From Roseburia porci (GTDB lineage: Bacteria > Bacillota > Clostridia > Lachnospirales > Lachnospiraceae): a DNA stretch of 64,000 bases. The stretch spans positions 1 through 64,000 of the forward strand of contig NZ_VUNI01000001.1 in the NCBI RefSeq assembly GCF_009695765.1, in the 5' to 3' direction. The notes under the pieces are model-generated. The model ran no database searches. It was not told where the DNA came from and saw only the letters and a program-made list of their open reading frames with translations. The position numbers and the translations under genes were made by a program. Each line of letters opens with the position of its first letter. Position 1 is the first letter of the stretch. Below, in pieces: positions 33,806 through 42,665 of this stretch.

Positions 33806-35132
33806 GCCAGCACCATTCAGCCAGAGACAATATGAGTACTTCCTCCGGAGCTTTGACAGCTGGTTTAATGTGGCGGAGGGTGGAAAACGAGGCGGGAAGA
33901 ACGTCCTTGCAACGCTCATATTCTGTACCATGCTCGAGACACATAAAAATAAGATCCATTTGGTTGCCGGAGTGTCCAGTGCCACGGCAAAATTAAACAT
34001 TCTGGATTGTGATGGATATGGTCTGCTCAATTACTTTGAGGGCAGATGCAGAGAGGGAAAATACAAGGACAGGGACTGCGTATATGTCCAGACAAAGACA
34101 GGAGAGAAGATTGTACTGGTGTCCGGTGGTGGTAAGGACGGAGATGAAAAGCTGATTAAAGGTAATACCTACGGTATGGCATATGTTACCGAAGCGAACG
34201 AGTGTCATCCGAAATTCCTGAAAGAAGTGTTTGACCGTACATTATCCAGTACGGATCGTAAGATCTTTCATGACCTGAATCCAAAAGAGGAAGAACACTG
34301 GTATTACACGGATATTCTTAAATTTCACGAAGAACAGCAGGAAAAGAATCCACACTACGGATATAATTACGGACATTTTACACTGGTAGACAATATGAGC
34401 CTATCGGACGATAAAATTCGTACAATCCTTGGAACGTACCAAAAGGACAGCGTATGGTACAAGCGAGATATCCGAGGAGACCGTGCAGTTGCGGAGGGAA
34501 TTATCTTCCGGAAGTTTGCAGAGAATAACGAACCATATTTGTGCGACGATGCAGACGTACTAAATTACGATTCGAATAATCGATTGAATCCACGGCCAAG
34601 TAAGGTTGTAATCGGTATGGACTTTGGCGGCAATGGATCCATGACAACAATGGTATGTGCTTTGTATTTCCGGAATTACCATTTGATTTTTGCAGTTGAG
34701 GAAGATTATCTGGAATTGTCGGCAGATATTGACGCAGATCAGATCTGCAAGATATTTATACAGTTTTACCGGATGTGCATTGATAAGTATGAGCGTGTAG
34801 ATTGGGTTTTCCCTGATTCCGCCAGCACGACAATGATAAACTCTATCCGGAGCGCTGCAAGAAAAGCCGGACTACCATATACCAACATAGCCGGATGCCG
34901 GAAGAATGAGATATCCGAGAGACCACGGACTGTAGATCTGCTTTTTAATACAGGCAGATTGAAGATACACAGACGATGCGTAAAACTAAGAAAGGCTATA
35001 GGATCGTTGAAATGGGATGAGAAGAAACCAAACATCCCGGAAGATAAAAATATAGGCAACTGTAACGACTGGTGGGACGCATTATGCTACACCATGTTGG
35101 ATTTTATAGAGTATATAGATTTGGATAGATAG
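33798..35132 (+). CDS. terL: Terminase large subunit
   Basis: 444 residues, GTG start with GAGGAGGG 8 bases upstream. The ATPase half has a variant Walker A AEGGKRGGKNV (26-36) and Walker B region MAYVTEANE; the nuclease half starts at IGMDFGGNGS and ends with DWWDALCYTM carrying the RNase-H-like acidic residues. PBSX/SPP1-type packaging motor that cuts and pumps DNA into the prohead. Confidence 0.93.
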   Translation: MNKPAPFSQRQYEYFLRSFDSWFNVAEGGKRGGKNVLATLIFCTMLETHKNKIHLVAGVSSATAKLNILDCDGYGLLNYFEGRCREGKYKDRDCVYVQTKTGEKIVLVSGGGKDGDEKLIKGNTYGMAYVTEANECHPKFLKEVFDRTLSSTDRKIFHDLNPKEEEHWYYTDILKFHEEQQEKNPHYGYNYGHFTLVDNMSLSDDKIRTILGTYQKDSVWYKRDIRGDRAVAEGIIFRKFAENNEPYLCDDADVLNYDSNNRLNPRPSKVVIGMDFGGNGSMTTMVCALYFRNYHLIFAVEEDYLELSADIDADQICKIFIQFYRMCIDKYERVDWVFPDSASTTMINSIRSAARKAGLPYTNIAGCRKNEISERPRTVDLLFNTGRLKIHRRCVKLRKAIGSLKWDEKKPNIPEDKNIGNCNDWWDALCYTMLDFIEYIDLDR

Positions 35133-35143
35133 GGAGGAATACA

Positions 35144-36526
35144 ATGGAAAGCTGCGTAGAAAGTAAGTTACAGAAACTTGGATATTTTATAAACACCGTA
35201 CCATATGGATATATCGAGGCCTGCAATGCATGGTATAAAAACGAATTGATCGAGAAATTCCATAGACGGACATCCATACAGGGCGAAGAATACGAAATCG
35301 AGCGCATGAATTTTGCAAAAAGAGGATGTGCAGATGATGCAAACCTGTGTGAGATCATCCAGATCAATGTAGGGAATGATACACAGACGGATGAGATTAA
35401 TAAAATCTTGAGCGATAACAGATTTGACGTAATGTATCGGAAACAGTTGGAACGGATGTCGGCAGCTGGAACTGTGGCATCCTATGTGCGCTTAAAAAAT
35501 GCCACATATCTGGACAATGGAAGAGTAACTGGCGGGGATATCCGAGTGGAATATTGCTACGCAGAGAACTATACGCCACTTTTGGTTGAGAACGAGGAAG
35601 TGCTGGATGCGTGCTTTTCCGGTGTGGATTATGTCAACGGTAAGAAGCGTACAACAATGGTCCTTTTTACAAGACCAGATGGAACAAATTATAAAGCAGA
35701 GACTTATACATTCGATGAAAATGGGGCAGAGCTTGAGAATTACTGGATTAATCTTGGAGACGTGAAGCCTTTTGCAGTTATGATGGTTGCGGAAGTAAAC
35801 AATCTGGATGATATGCAGGGGTTTGGTCTGCCAAAGATCTGGGGAGCAATCCCAACGCTTAAAAAGATTGATCTCTGCAACATGATTTTAAATGGTGATC
35901 TGGAAAAGGGCGAAAAACTGATTCTCACAAATGAGGCATTGGTGGAGTTGGATGAAGAAACCGGGGAGCCAAAACAGAAGACTCCGCTCATGAAGCGCTT
36001 GTTTGTATTCCTTGGAGAAAAGCTTCCGGAACAGAAAAACGTGATCCAGGAATACAACCCGCAGATCAGAGTAGATGAGATCACAAAGGCATTTGAACTG
36101 TGTTTATCATTATTCTCTATGACGTTTGGCTTTGGCAGTAAAAAATACACCTTTGAGCAAGGGCAGATCCAGACAGCCACACAGTATATCGGAGAGAGAC
36201 AGGATGCCATGCAGGAGCTTAACAAGCAGCGTAAAGAGGCAACCGACTACATAACAGGCATTGTCCGCGCTATTATGTGGTTTTCCAATACATTTAACGG
36301 CACATCCTACAACTTGGAAGATGAGGTATGCATCGACTTTGATGACTCCTACATAGAGGACAAGACTACAAAACTCTCCAACATGAGAGCAGATGCGTTG
36401 TCTTTCTCTGATATTCCTGAGTTTATGATCCGGTACATTATGATGTCCCTTAATGTGGATCGCAAAGAGGCTGAAAAAATATTGAATACCCAAACAGAGG
36501 AAGAAGATCCAGAAGTAGATGATTAG
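35144..36526 (+). CDS. Portal protein (SPP1 gp6-like)
   Basis: 460 residues. The ring protein through which DNA enters the head. INKILSDNRFDVMYRKQLER, a central IPTLKKIDLCNMILNGDLE helix and the FGSKKYTFEQGQIQTATQYIGER block are typical of the family. AGGGAGGA precedes the ATG 11 bp after terL. Confidence 0.9.
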   Translation: MESCVESKLQKLGYFINTVPYGYIEACNAWYKNELIEKFHRRTSIQGEEYEIERMNFAKRGCADDANLCEIIQINVGNDTQTDEINKILSDNRFDVMYRKQLERMSAAGTVASYVRLKNATYLDNGRVTGGDIRVEYCYAENYTPLLVENEEVLDACFSGVDYVNGKKRTTMVLFTRPDGTNYKAETYTFDENGAELENYWINLGDVKPFAVMMVAEVNNLDDMQGFGLPKIWGAIPTLKKIDLCNMILNGDLEKGEKLILTNEALVELDEETGEPKQKTPLMKRLFVFLGEKLPEQKNVIQEYNPQIRVDEITKAFELCLSLFSMTFGFGSKKYTFEQGQIQTATQYIGERQDAMQELNKQRKEATDYITGIVRAIMWFSNTFNGTSYNLEDEVCIDFDDSYIEDKTTKLSNMRADALSFSDIPEFMIRYIMMSLNVDRKEAEKILNTQTEEEDPEVDD

Positions 36527-36537
36527 GAGGGAGATAA

Positions 36538-38220
36538 ATGCTGCCAGAAGAGGTATTAGAACAGCTTGGAGACAGAGGTGCGGCACTCTTCCAGGCATTT
36601 GAGCAGGATTTAATAGCGGACATTGCCAGAAGAATAAAAAAGACCGGACGATATACAGAAACTGCCGAGTTACAAGCACAAGCTATGATGGCAGAGGGCG
36701 TAAGTCCTGCAGAAATCCTTAAAGAAGTAATGCGGATATTACAGGCAGACGATGAGTACCAGAAAGAAGTTGCGCAGAATACTCTTGAATGGAAAAAATA
36801 TGTAAAAGCAGAAATACAAGCAATGCGGGAGAAAGCAAAAGAAGAGGGGGACGACATAATCGCAAATGCTGGGGATATGTCCTTTAACTACGACCTGTCT
36901 ATGTGGGAGCAGAACGGAGAGAAAATAACAAAAGACAGTGCAATAAACCGTATGATATCTGAGATGAGTAAGGACACAGCCGGAACATTCAAAAATCTTA
37001 CAAAGAGTATGGGATTTAAAGGAGCGTATAGTTTCGTCACGCTCCAGAATGCATACATCCGGTATCTGGATAAGGCAGTTGTGAAAATGGCATCAGGAAC
37101 ATTCTCTTATGACCGTGCTGTAGAGGATGCAGTGCGTGAAATGGCTCACAGTGGGTTACGGTCTGTTGACTATGCCAGCGGCCGTACTTATCAACTTGAT
37201 ACTGCCGCAAGAATGTGTGTCCGCACATCATGTCATCAGCTATCAGCCAAAATGTCTATGCACAACTGTGAAAAAATGGGAACGGACTTGGTAGAGGTAA
37301 CTGCTCATTGGGGAGCAAGACCGGAACATGCCGTATGGCAAGGAAAAATATACTCACGATCCGGCAAAAATAAGAAGTATCCACCATTTTCAGAGTGCCA
37401 TTATGGAGCAGTGGACGGTCTGTGCGGAGTAAACTGCAGACATACATTTTATCCGTTCTTTGAGGGTATCAGTGAGCCTACAAAGTGGGATGAAGAGCCA
37501 GAGCCGAAAGAATACAATGGCAAAACATATACATATTATGATATGACACAGAAACAAAGACAGATGGAAAGAAAAGTGCGAGAGACAAAGCGTGAGATAG
37601 AAGCGAAGAGAGCCATAGGCGGGGATACGGATGATTTGGAATCAGCAAAGCGAAAACAAATTGCTGAATATCACAAATTTTCGGATGAAATGGGAATCCG
37701 GCCAAAAGATAACAGGCTGAGGGTAGTTAAGGGAAGCAGTGATCTGACAAAGACAAAATCATACAAGGCGGCAAAAAGAGGACAAGAGCTAAAAAGTGGT
37801 GCGCTTAATATAAAAAACGACCCACTTGGTCGTAAACGTGAGGCACATGCAAAAAGATATTATGAAGAGATTACTAATAGAAAACCATATACAGTTATCA
37901 ATAGAATAGCAAAAAATGGAAATATTTCTAAAAAGAGTGCGAAAAATATCTATAATCATGTATTCGTGGAAAGCCATAGATTTGCTGACGGAAGCACGCG
38001 TATGTTTGATCCGGATTATGATATGGCAGAGTCGTTTAGAAGAATTTTGGATGGGAAAGATATAAAATCTCACGATATAGTGTTGATCAAACATGAAAAT
38101 CTTGAATTAAACCTTATGAAGAAGTATAATTTAGCATATGAGGATGCACATAATCTGGCAGTAAGGAAGTACGATTATGAAAAGGCATTGGATGAATTTC
38201 TAAAGGAGGTAGAAAAATAA
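36538..38220 (+). CDS. Minor capsid protein with C-terminal toxin-like domain
   Basis: 560 residues. Residues 1-~370 are a phage minor capsid domain (ARMCVRTSCHQLSAKMSMHN; TAHWGARPEHAVWQGKIYS; CRHTFYPF), a minor head or ejected protein. Residues ~415-560, after a charged linker, form an extra domain (YNHVFVESHRFADGSTRMFD, then DMAESFRRILDGKDIKSHD and a MKKYNLAYEDAH tail) that simple homologs lack. Its DNA is more AT-rich than the rest. Such tails on capsid proteins are often nuclease- or toxin-type effectors delivered with DNA; the activity here is unknown. GGGAGGGAG-type site before the ATG. Confidence 0.85.
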   Translation: MLPEEVLEQLGDRGAALFQAFEQDLIADIARRIKKTGRYTETAELQAQAMMAEGVSPAEILKEVMRILQADDEYQKEVAQNTLEWKKYVKAEIQAMREKAKEEGDDIIANAGDMSFNYDLSMWEQNGEKITKDSAINRMISEMSKDTAGTFKNLTKSMGFKGAYSFVTLQNAYIRYLDKAVVKMASGTFSYDRAVEDAVREMAHSGLRSVDYASGRTYQLDTAARMCVRTSCHQLSAKMSMHNCEKMGTDLVEVTAHWGARPEHAVWQGKIYSRSGKNKKYPPFSECHYGAVDGLCGVNCRHTFYPFFEGISEPTKWDEEPEPKEYNGKTYTYYDMTQKQRQMERKVRETKREIEAKRAIGGDTDDLESAKRKQIAEYHKFSDEMGIRPKDNRLRVVKGSSDLTKTKSYKAAKRGQELKSGALNIKNDPLGRKREAHAKRYYEEITNRKPYTVINRIAKNGNISKKSAKNIYNHVFVESHRFADGSTRMFDPDYDMAESFRRILDGKDIKSHDIVLIKHENLELNLMKKYNLAYEDAHNLAVRKYDYEKALDEFLKEVEK

Positions 38221-38222
38221 TT

Positions 38223-38459
38223 ATGCTTACATTAAAACTGAAAGACGAGAACGAAAATAGCATGGTATTTAACTATTATCCGGAAAACAAAAAGCTGTTC
38301 GGGACATTGAATCTGGATAAAAAAACTGGTGATATTCAAATTATAAGCGTGCCAGAAAATGATTCACATCATAGATATTTACAACATGCAGTATCAAAGA
38401 TTGATGAATATTTCAGCTCTGGTAAATATGAAAATACTGCAACTGTAGCATGGTATTAG
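38223..38459 (+). CDS. Small protein, possible immunity partner
   Basis: 78 residues (MLTLKLKDENENSMVFNYYP..., SVPENDSHHRYLQHAVSKID...), acidic and mixed alpha-beta. It starts 2 bp after the toxin-like extension of the minor capsid gene, shares its AT-rich composition and is out of place among head genes. By analogy with toxin-immunity pairs it may neutralise that domain. No family recognised; inference from position. Confidence 0.5.
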   Translation: MLTLKLKDENENSMVFNYYPENKKLFGTLNLDKKTGDIQIISVPENDSHHRYLQHAVSKIDEYFSSGKYENTATVAWY

Positions 38460-38535
38460 AATATCTGCAAGAGAATTCAATTATGAGAAAGATATACAAT
38501 GAAACAAAGGGGATTAAAGAGATAGTCCTTGTATT

Positions 38536-38577
38536 ATAAATAAAAGCCACTGTGGAGATGCAGTGGTTTTTATTTAT
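38536..38577 (+). terminator. Terminator inside the head operon
   Basis: 17-bp stem (38536-38552 with 38561-38577, one G-U) of almost symmetric form with T-rich 3' arm. It separates the minor capsid pair from the independent small gene that follows. A short frame before it (38483-38539) lacks a ribosome site and is not called. Confidence 0.75.
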
Positions 38578-38604
38578 AAAACGACATAAGCATACATTAT
38601 ATCA

Positions 38605-38633
38605 TTGCAAAAGACATAATTATGAATTATAAT
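38605..38633 (+). promoter_or_regulatory. Promoter of the zinc-ribbon moron gene
   Basis: TTGCAA (38605-38610), 17 bases, TATAAT (38628-38633), just before the gene at 38652. Confidence 0.7.
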
Positions 38634-38651
38634 ATACGGGAGGACAGATAT

Positions 38652-38831
38652 ATGTTAGAACAAGAAAAACATTATTGGTATCGATGCCCGGTCTGCGGAA
38701 AGAAGATGCTGTATCTTAGGGAAGATACAGTCATTAAAAGCTTCCCTGGATATTGTAAATTATGTAAAAGTAAATTTTTATTGAATATTGAGCCATCAAA
38801 AGAGCCTGAGTGCCAGACGGTTAAATCGTAA
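38652..38831 (+). CDS. Cysteine-rich KTR-type zinc-ribbon protein
   Basis: 59 residues: WYRCPVCGKKMLYLREDTVI, then PGYCKLCKSKFLLNI. Two CxxC pairs and the KTR-like core match the small Cys-rich KTR proteins of Firmicutes and phages. RBS GGGAGGA lies 7 bases before the ATG at 38652. It has its own promoter and is enclosed by two terminators between head genes, the layout of a moron expressed from the lysogen. Role unknown. Confidence 0.75.
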   Translation: MLEQEKHYWYRCPVCGKKMLYLREDTVIKSFPGYCKLCKSKFLLNIEPSKEPECQTVKS

Positions 38832-38857
38832 AAGATTTAGCTGTTTGGCATTTTTTA
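38811..38857 (+). terminator. Terminator overlapping the end of the KTR gene
   Basis: 17-bp stem with three G-U pairs (38811-38827 with 38834-38850) and six T. The 5' arm lies in the last codons of the gene. It must be passed by late transcription coming from terS. Confidence 0.8.
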
Positions 38858-38860
38858 TTA

Positions 38861-38934
38861 CGGTGGAGGTACAAGAAAGGGTACACAAAGTTTTTGCCAT
38901 GTTTTCTTTGCCGGTTCAATTCCGGCTCCACTGA
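38861..38934 (+). other. tRNA-like sequence in the scaffold leader
   Basis: 74 bases with tRNA features: a 7-bp acceptor pair CGGTGGA/TCCACTG (38861-38867, 38927-38933, one G-U), a GTAC/GTAC D-arm-like stem (38869-38884) and a perfect T-arm GCCGG-TTCAATT-CCGGC (38910-38926). The middle lacks a normal 7-base anticodon loop: CAAAG/CTTTG would enclose 15 bases, and U8 and A21 are missing. CCA is not encoded. It could be a degenerate tRNA, an old attachment site or a late-mRNA structure. A GTGGC/GCCAC hairpin (38941-38957) follows. Confidence 0.45.
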
Positions 38935-38990
38935 CTATCTGTGGCTGATTCCGCCACGTGAAAAAAATAATCGTAAAAGGAGATAAGAGA

Positions 38991-39578
38991 ATGAAGAGAG
39001 AAGAACTGGAAGCATTAGGACTGTCAAAGGAGCAGATCGACGGTACGCTGGACATGTATCACAAAGAACATGATCCGGTACAGAAAGAGCTTGATACTGT
39101 AAAAGCCGATCTTACGGCAGAACAGGAGAAAGTAAAAACCCATGAGGGAACTATCGAAGGTCTGAAAAAGGATCTGGAAGAATTTAAGGATGCTGACGTA
39201 TCCGGAATGAAACAGAAGATCGAGGATCTGGAAAAAGATATTAAGGCAAAGGAAGCCGATTATCAGCAGCAGATTGCCGACAGGGATTTTGACGACGTTC
39301 TCAAAGACAGCATTAACGCCGCTCACGGAAAGAACGCGAAAGCTATTAAGGCACTTTTGGACGTAGAAACATTAAAGGCATCTAAGAACCAGAAAGAGGA
39401 CGTTGCTGCAGCAATTAAGGCACTTTCTGAGGCAGAGGATAGCAAGATGCTTTTCGGAGAGGCAGAGCCTAACCCGACCGGAAAAGGTGATCCAATCGGC
39501 GGAGTAGGCGGAACAGGAACAAAGCCACAGGCAGACAGTTTAATGAGTGCCTTGGAAGAAAAATATAAAAGCAAGTAA
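38991..39578 (+). CDS. Phage scaffolding protein (GP20 type)
   Basis: 195 residues, almost all coiled coil between ~25 and 110 (LDTVKADLTAEQEKVKTHEG) with an N-terminal EELEALGLSKEQIDGTLDMY typical of the GP20/scaffold family and a Gly-rich linker before a short C-terminal helix. Guides capsid assembly and is then removed. AAAGGAG sets the start at 38991; an in-frame ATG at 38958 is upstream. Directly before the major capsid gene. Confidence 0.88.
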   Translation: MKREELEALGLSKEQIDGTLDMYHKEHDPVQKELDTVKADLTAEQEKVKTHEGTIEGLKKDLEEFKDADVSGMKQKIEDLEKDIKAKEADYQQQIADRDFDDVLKDSINAAHGKNAKAIKALLDVETLKASKNQKEDVAAAIKALSEAEDSKMLFGEAEPNPTGKGDPIGGVGGTGTKPQADSLMSALEEKYKSK

Positions 39579-39590
39579 AGGAGAGAAGAT

Positions 39591-40583
39591 ATGGCTTTAA
39601 CATTAGCAGAAGCAAAAGTCGGATATGCCGACAAAGTAGATCAGCAGGTTATCGATGAGTTTAGAAGAGATTCTATTTTGCTCGATAAACTGACATTTGA
39701 TGATACCATTTCGCCAACCGGCGGAAGCAACCTGGTGTATGGATACCAGAGATTAGAGACCCCATCGACAGCTGGTGTACGTCAGATCAACCAGGAGTAT
39801 ACGGCAAACGAAGCAAAGAGAACAAAACAGACCGCAAGTCCTGTAATTCTCGGTGGAGCATTCGAGATTGACCGTGTAATCGCACAGACATCCGGTGCTA
39901 TTAACGAGATGGACTTCCAGATTAAACAGAAAACAAAGGCGGGAGCGAACTACTTCCACAACCTTGTTATTAATGGCACAAAGGCAGCAAGCGGGGAAGG
40001 ATTTGTCCCGAACACATTCGACGGACTAAAAAAGATTCTCTCCGGAAAATCTACAGAAATGACAACAGACATCGATGTGTCTACGTCTGCAATGCTTGAC
40101 AGCAACTACAACGCATTCCTGGACGAGCTTGACACATTTCTTGCACTTTTAGCAGCAAAACCGGATGTGCTTATGATGAATAACAAGATGCTTACAAAGA
40201 TCAGATCCGCAGCACGCAGAGCCGGATATTATGATCGCTCCAAGGACGATTTTGGAAGAACCGTGGAGACCTATAATGGAATCCTGCTTATGGATGCCGG
40301 AGAATATTACAACGGATCTACAACAGAGGATGTTGTAGCAACTTCTACCCCAAGTTCTGAAAATTATGGAACATCCGATATCTACGCTGTAAAACTCGGT
40401 CTTGATGCTTTCCACGGAATTTCTGTAAACGGATCGAAGATGCTTAAGACCTATCTTCCGGATATGTCTGCACCGGGAGCCGTTAAGAAAGGCGAGGTTG
40501 AGCTGATCGCAGGAGCTGTCCTGAAAAACAGTAAAATGGCTGGCGTATTAAAAGGCATCAAATTACTTGGAAAGACATCATAA
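39591..40583 (+). CDS. Major capsid protein
   Basis: 330 residues, HK97-like major coat protein of the phage. FRRDSILLDKLTFDDTISPT and the AKPDVLMMNNKMLTKIRSAA segment with the C-terminal VELIAGAVLKNSKMAGVLKG are typical of this clostridial phage coat family. No N-terminal delta domain, in keeping with a separate scaffold gene 12 bp upstream. GGAGAG precedes the ATG. Confidence 0.9.
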   Translation: MALTLAEAKVGYADKVDQQVIDEFRRDSILLDKLTFDDTISPTGGSNLVYGYQRLETPSTAGVRQINQEYTANEAKRTKQTASPVILGGAFEIDRVIAQTSGAINEMDFQIKQKTKAGANYFHNLVINGTKAASGEGFVPNTFDGLKKILSGKSTEMTTDIDVSTSAMLDSNYNAFLDELDTFLALLAAKPDVLMMNNKMLTKIRSAARRAGYYDRSKDDFGRTVETYNGILLMDAGEYYNGSTTEDVVATSTPSSENYGTSDIYAVKLGLDAFHGISVNGSKMLKTYLPDMSAPGAVKKGEVELIAGAVLKNSKMAGVLKGIKLLGKTS

Positions 40584-40600
40584 GAAGGAGGGAGCTGTAA

Positions 40601-40936
40601 ATGGCAATTATAGATTGGGAGTATTACAGCTCCCATTTTCCAAATATTGTGCCAGAAAAGCAATTTGAAGCAGTCGAGGCACAGGCAGAAACAGAGTACA
40701 AGAAAGTCGTTAAGCCGTACATGAATATTTCGGAAGAACGACAGAAAGATACAATATTCCAGTTATGTAACTTCTTGTGGTCGAATCAGGCCACACTTGC
40801 CGGGCATATCGTAACGTCCGTGAATAACAATGGTTATTCAGAATCCTATGCGCTGCAGAGTACAGCACAGGCACAGGAGGCGATGGAAGAGTTAATCTAC
40901 AAGGGCATCGGGACCAGATTGGCGGGTGCATTTTGA
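40601..40936 (+). CDS. Head-tail connector protein
   Basis: 111 residues (IDWEYYSSHFPNIVPEKQFE...), helical, of the gp6/gp15 adaptor type found right after the major capsid gene. Sits on the portal ring in mature heads. GGAGGGAG before the ATG. Role from position and pattern. Confidence 0.7.
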   Translation: MAIIDWEYYSSHFPNIVPEKQFEAVEAQAETEYKKVVKPYMNISEERQKDTIFQLCNFLWSNQATLAGHIVTSVNNNGYSESYALQSTAQAQEAMEELIYKGIGTRLAGAF

Positions 40937-41367
40937 TGAACGACAAGACCATAACCGTATACAATGCGCACAAAAACGCAGATAAAACAGAGACTTGGAA
41001 CCGGACTGTAATCCGTGGATGCGAATATAAGTATTCTGCGGATAAAACGGTATCTGGTTCTGGATCCATCGTATTTACACAGCTCTTGACCACTGTTATT
41101 CCGGTCGAGGCAGATACCGAGGGAAAACAGTATATCGATGCGGTAAGTTACGAAAAGCTTCCGGATGATGAAGTAGAAAAATACTTTACATTCAACCCTC
41201 GGAATAATCATGACATGATCGTGGCTGGGGAATGCGAAAAGGAAATCACAAAAGATTACAAAATAACGGATTTGAAAAATGATACCCAGAAATCTGGCAC
41301 TATAGCATCCTTGGCGGATAATACAGAGGGCGCACTGCTTAAGCATTGGAAGGTGGTATGCAAATGA
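40936..41367 (+). CDS. Head closure-like protein
   Basis: 144 residues, beta-rich (TETWNRTVIRGCEYKYSADK, VEKYFTFNPRNNHDMIVAGE), matching the putative head-completion slot of SPP1-like operons (DUF6751 type). The ATG at 40936 overlaps the upstream stop (TGATG); a TTG just upstream is less likely. Confidence 0.6.
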   Translation: MNDKTITVYNAHKNADKTETWNRTVIRGCEYKYSADKTVSGSGSIVFTQLLTTVIPVEADTEGKQYIDAVSYEKLPDDEVEKYFTFNPRNNHDMIVAGECEKEITKDYKITDLKNDTQKSGTIASLADNTEGALLKHWKVVCK

Positions 41368-41717
41368 GCACAACAAAGTTTTCGATTGATGCGATGGTCA
41401 TATACGACCACAATGCAGCCATGAAACGTTTGAATATGGAAGAACGCGGGAAGGTACAGCAGGTGATCGACAGTGAAGTGCTTAGATTATGTGATCCTCT
41501 TGTACCATTTGATACCGGAGCTTTGAAGGACAGTGGTAACGCAAATACCGTGATCGGTTCCGGCGAAGTGGTATACCGTACTCCATACGCACGAAAACAA
41601 TATTACATCCCGATGGAACATGAAGGAAAAAGAACTGAATATTGGTTTGAGCACATGAAGCAAGAAGGTGGAGTCGAAGCTATTTTGAAAAAAGCGAAGG
41701 GAGCGATCGGAAAATGA
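41364..41717 (+). CDS. HK97 gp10-like tail component
   Basis: 117 residues (VLRLCDPLVPFDTGALKDSG, YRTPYARKQYYIP) with the FDTGALKDS signature of minor capsid/gp10-like proteins that join head and tail. GGAAGGTGGT precedes the ATG at 41364, which overlaps the previous stop by 4. Confidence 0.7.
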   Translation: MSTTKFSIDAMVIYDHNAAMKRLNMEERGKVQQVIDSEVLRLCDPLVPFDTGALKDSGNANTVIGSGEVVYRTPYARKQYYIPMEHEGKRTEYWFEHMKQEGGVEAILKKAKGAIGK

Positions 41718-42133
41718 CGATAGGAGAATGCCTGAAAGTCTGGCTGAGTGAATACGGCGGCTTGAATTTTAGCGAACTGCTTACAGATTTTATAGATGCC
41801 CCAGAGGGGTGCATGGCACTCTTTAGAAGTCCGCAGAAACAAGAAAATACATATCTGGACGGAAGTAAGGAAGTAACAGAATATTATAATTTCTTTGCCC
41901 GAAAATCGACGCAGCTTGACGAGGACAGGGTAGAGAATCAACAGCTTTTAGATGATCTGACAGAGTGGATCGAGAACAAAGCGTTTGAGGAAGATTATCC
42001 GGATTTGTCACAGGTCGGGAATCTTGCTTGCGAGGATATAACAGTAAATGGTGCATCCGCGATTAACTCGCAGGAAGATGATAATGCCATTTATCAGGTA
42101 ACTATAGCAATACAGTATTTGAAAGAGAGGTAG
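41714..42133 (+). CDS. Tail terminator-like protein
   Basis: 139 residues (WLSEYGGLNFSELLTDFIDA, VTEYYNFFARKSTQLDEDRV). Size and place, between the gp10-like gene and the tail tube gene, fit a tail-terminator or minor capsid protein. Overlaps the previous stop by 4 bases. Confidence 0.6.
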   Translation: MTIGECLKVWLSEYGGLNFSELLTDFIDAPEGCMALFRSPQKQENTYLDGSKEVTEYYNFFARKSTQLDEDRVENQQLLDDLTEWIENKAFEEDYPDLSQVGNLACEDITVNGASAINSQEDDNAIYQVTIAIQYLKER

Positions 42134-42136
42134 AAG

Positions 42137-42646
42137 ATGGGAGATACCGAAACATTAGCTGCACAGGCAGCACAGCAGACTCTATCGTTAGTAAAGAAAC
42201 ATAAAATTGCTCTGTTTCTCGACACGGGAACAGGTTACAAGAGAATTAAAAAATCAGAGTCGTTGACCATTTCGATGAATCCTGATGAGCAGGACTATGA
42301 TTACATTGCAGATGAATCCCCAACAACAGAGGTTGATTCTTACAAACCGTCCATTGACCAGGACCTTGTAATGTACAAAGGTTCCGACGACTATGAAATG
42401 ATTTTTCCATATTTTTATGAGCGCAGAGTTGGGTCAGAGGCACATGCGAAATGCATGATCGTATTTATGCAGGAACCAGCAGTTACAGAAGGCTATAAGG
42501 CGTGGGAATCTGACAGTGTTATTTCTGTGCAGGATCTGACAGCCGTTGATAAAAAACTTGATTTTAAAATCTTGTTTGGCGGAAACATCACGAACGGTAC
42601 TGCAACGGTATCAGAAGGAGCACCTACATTTACAGCCACGAAATAA
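42137..42646 (+). CDS. Major tail tube protein
   Basis: 169 residues, beta-rich (YKRIKKSESLTISMNPDEQD, VDSYKPSIDQDLVMYKGSDD, LDFKILFGGNITNG). Family-typical order directly before chaperone and tape measure genes. GAGAGGTAGAAG before the ATG. Confidence 0.78.
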   Translation: MGDTETLAAQAAQQTLSLVKKHKIALFLDTGTGYKRIKKSESLTISMNPDEQDYDYIADESPTTEVDSYKPSIDQDLVMYKGSDDYEMIFPYFYERRVGSEAHAKCMIVFMQEPAVTEGYKAWESDSVISVQDLTAVDKKLDFKILFGGNITNGTATVSEGAPTFTATK

Positions 42647-42665
42647 TTTTTAGGAGGATAAAAAC

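Noticed and set aside
38861-38934. Calling a functional tRNA gene
   Set aside because: The T-arm and acceptor fit, but no normal anticodon loop, U8 or A21; kept as a tRNA-like element only.
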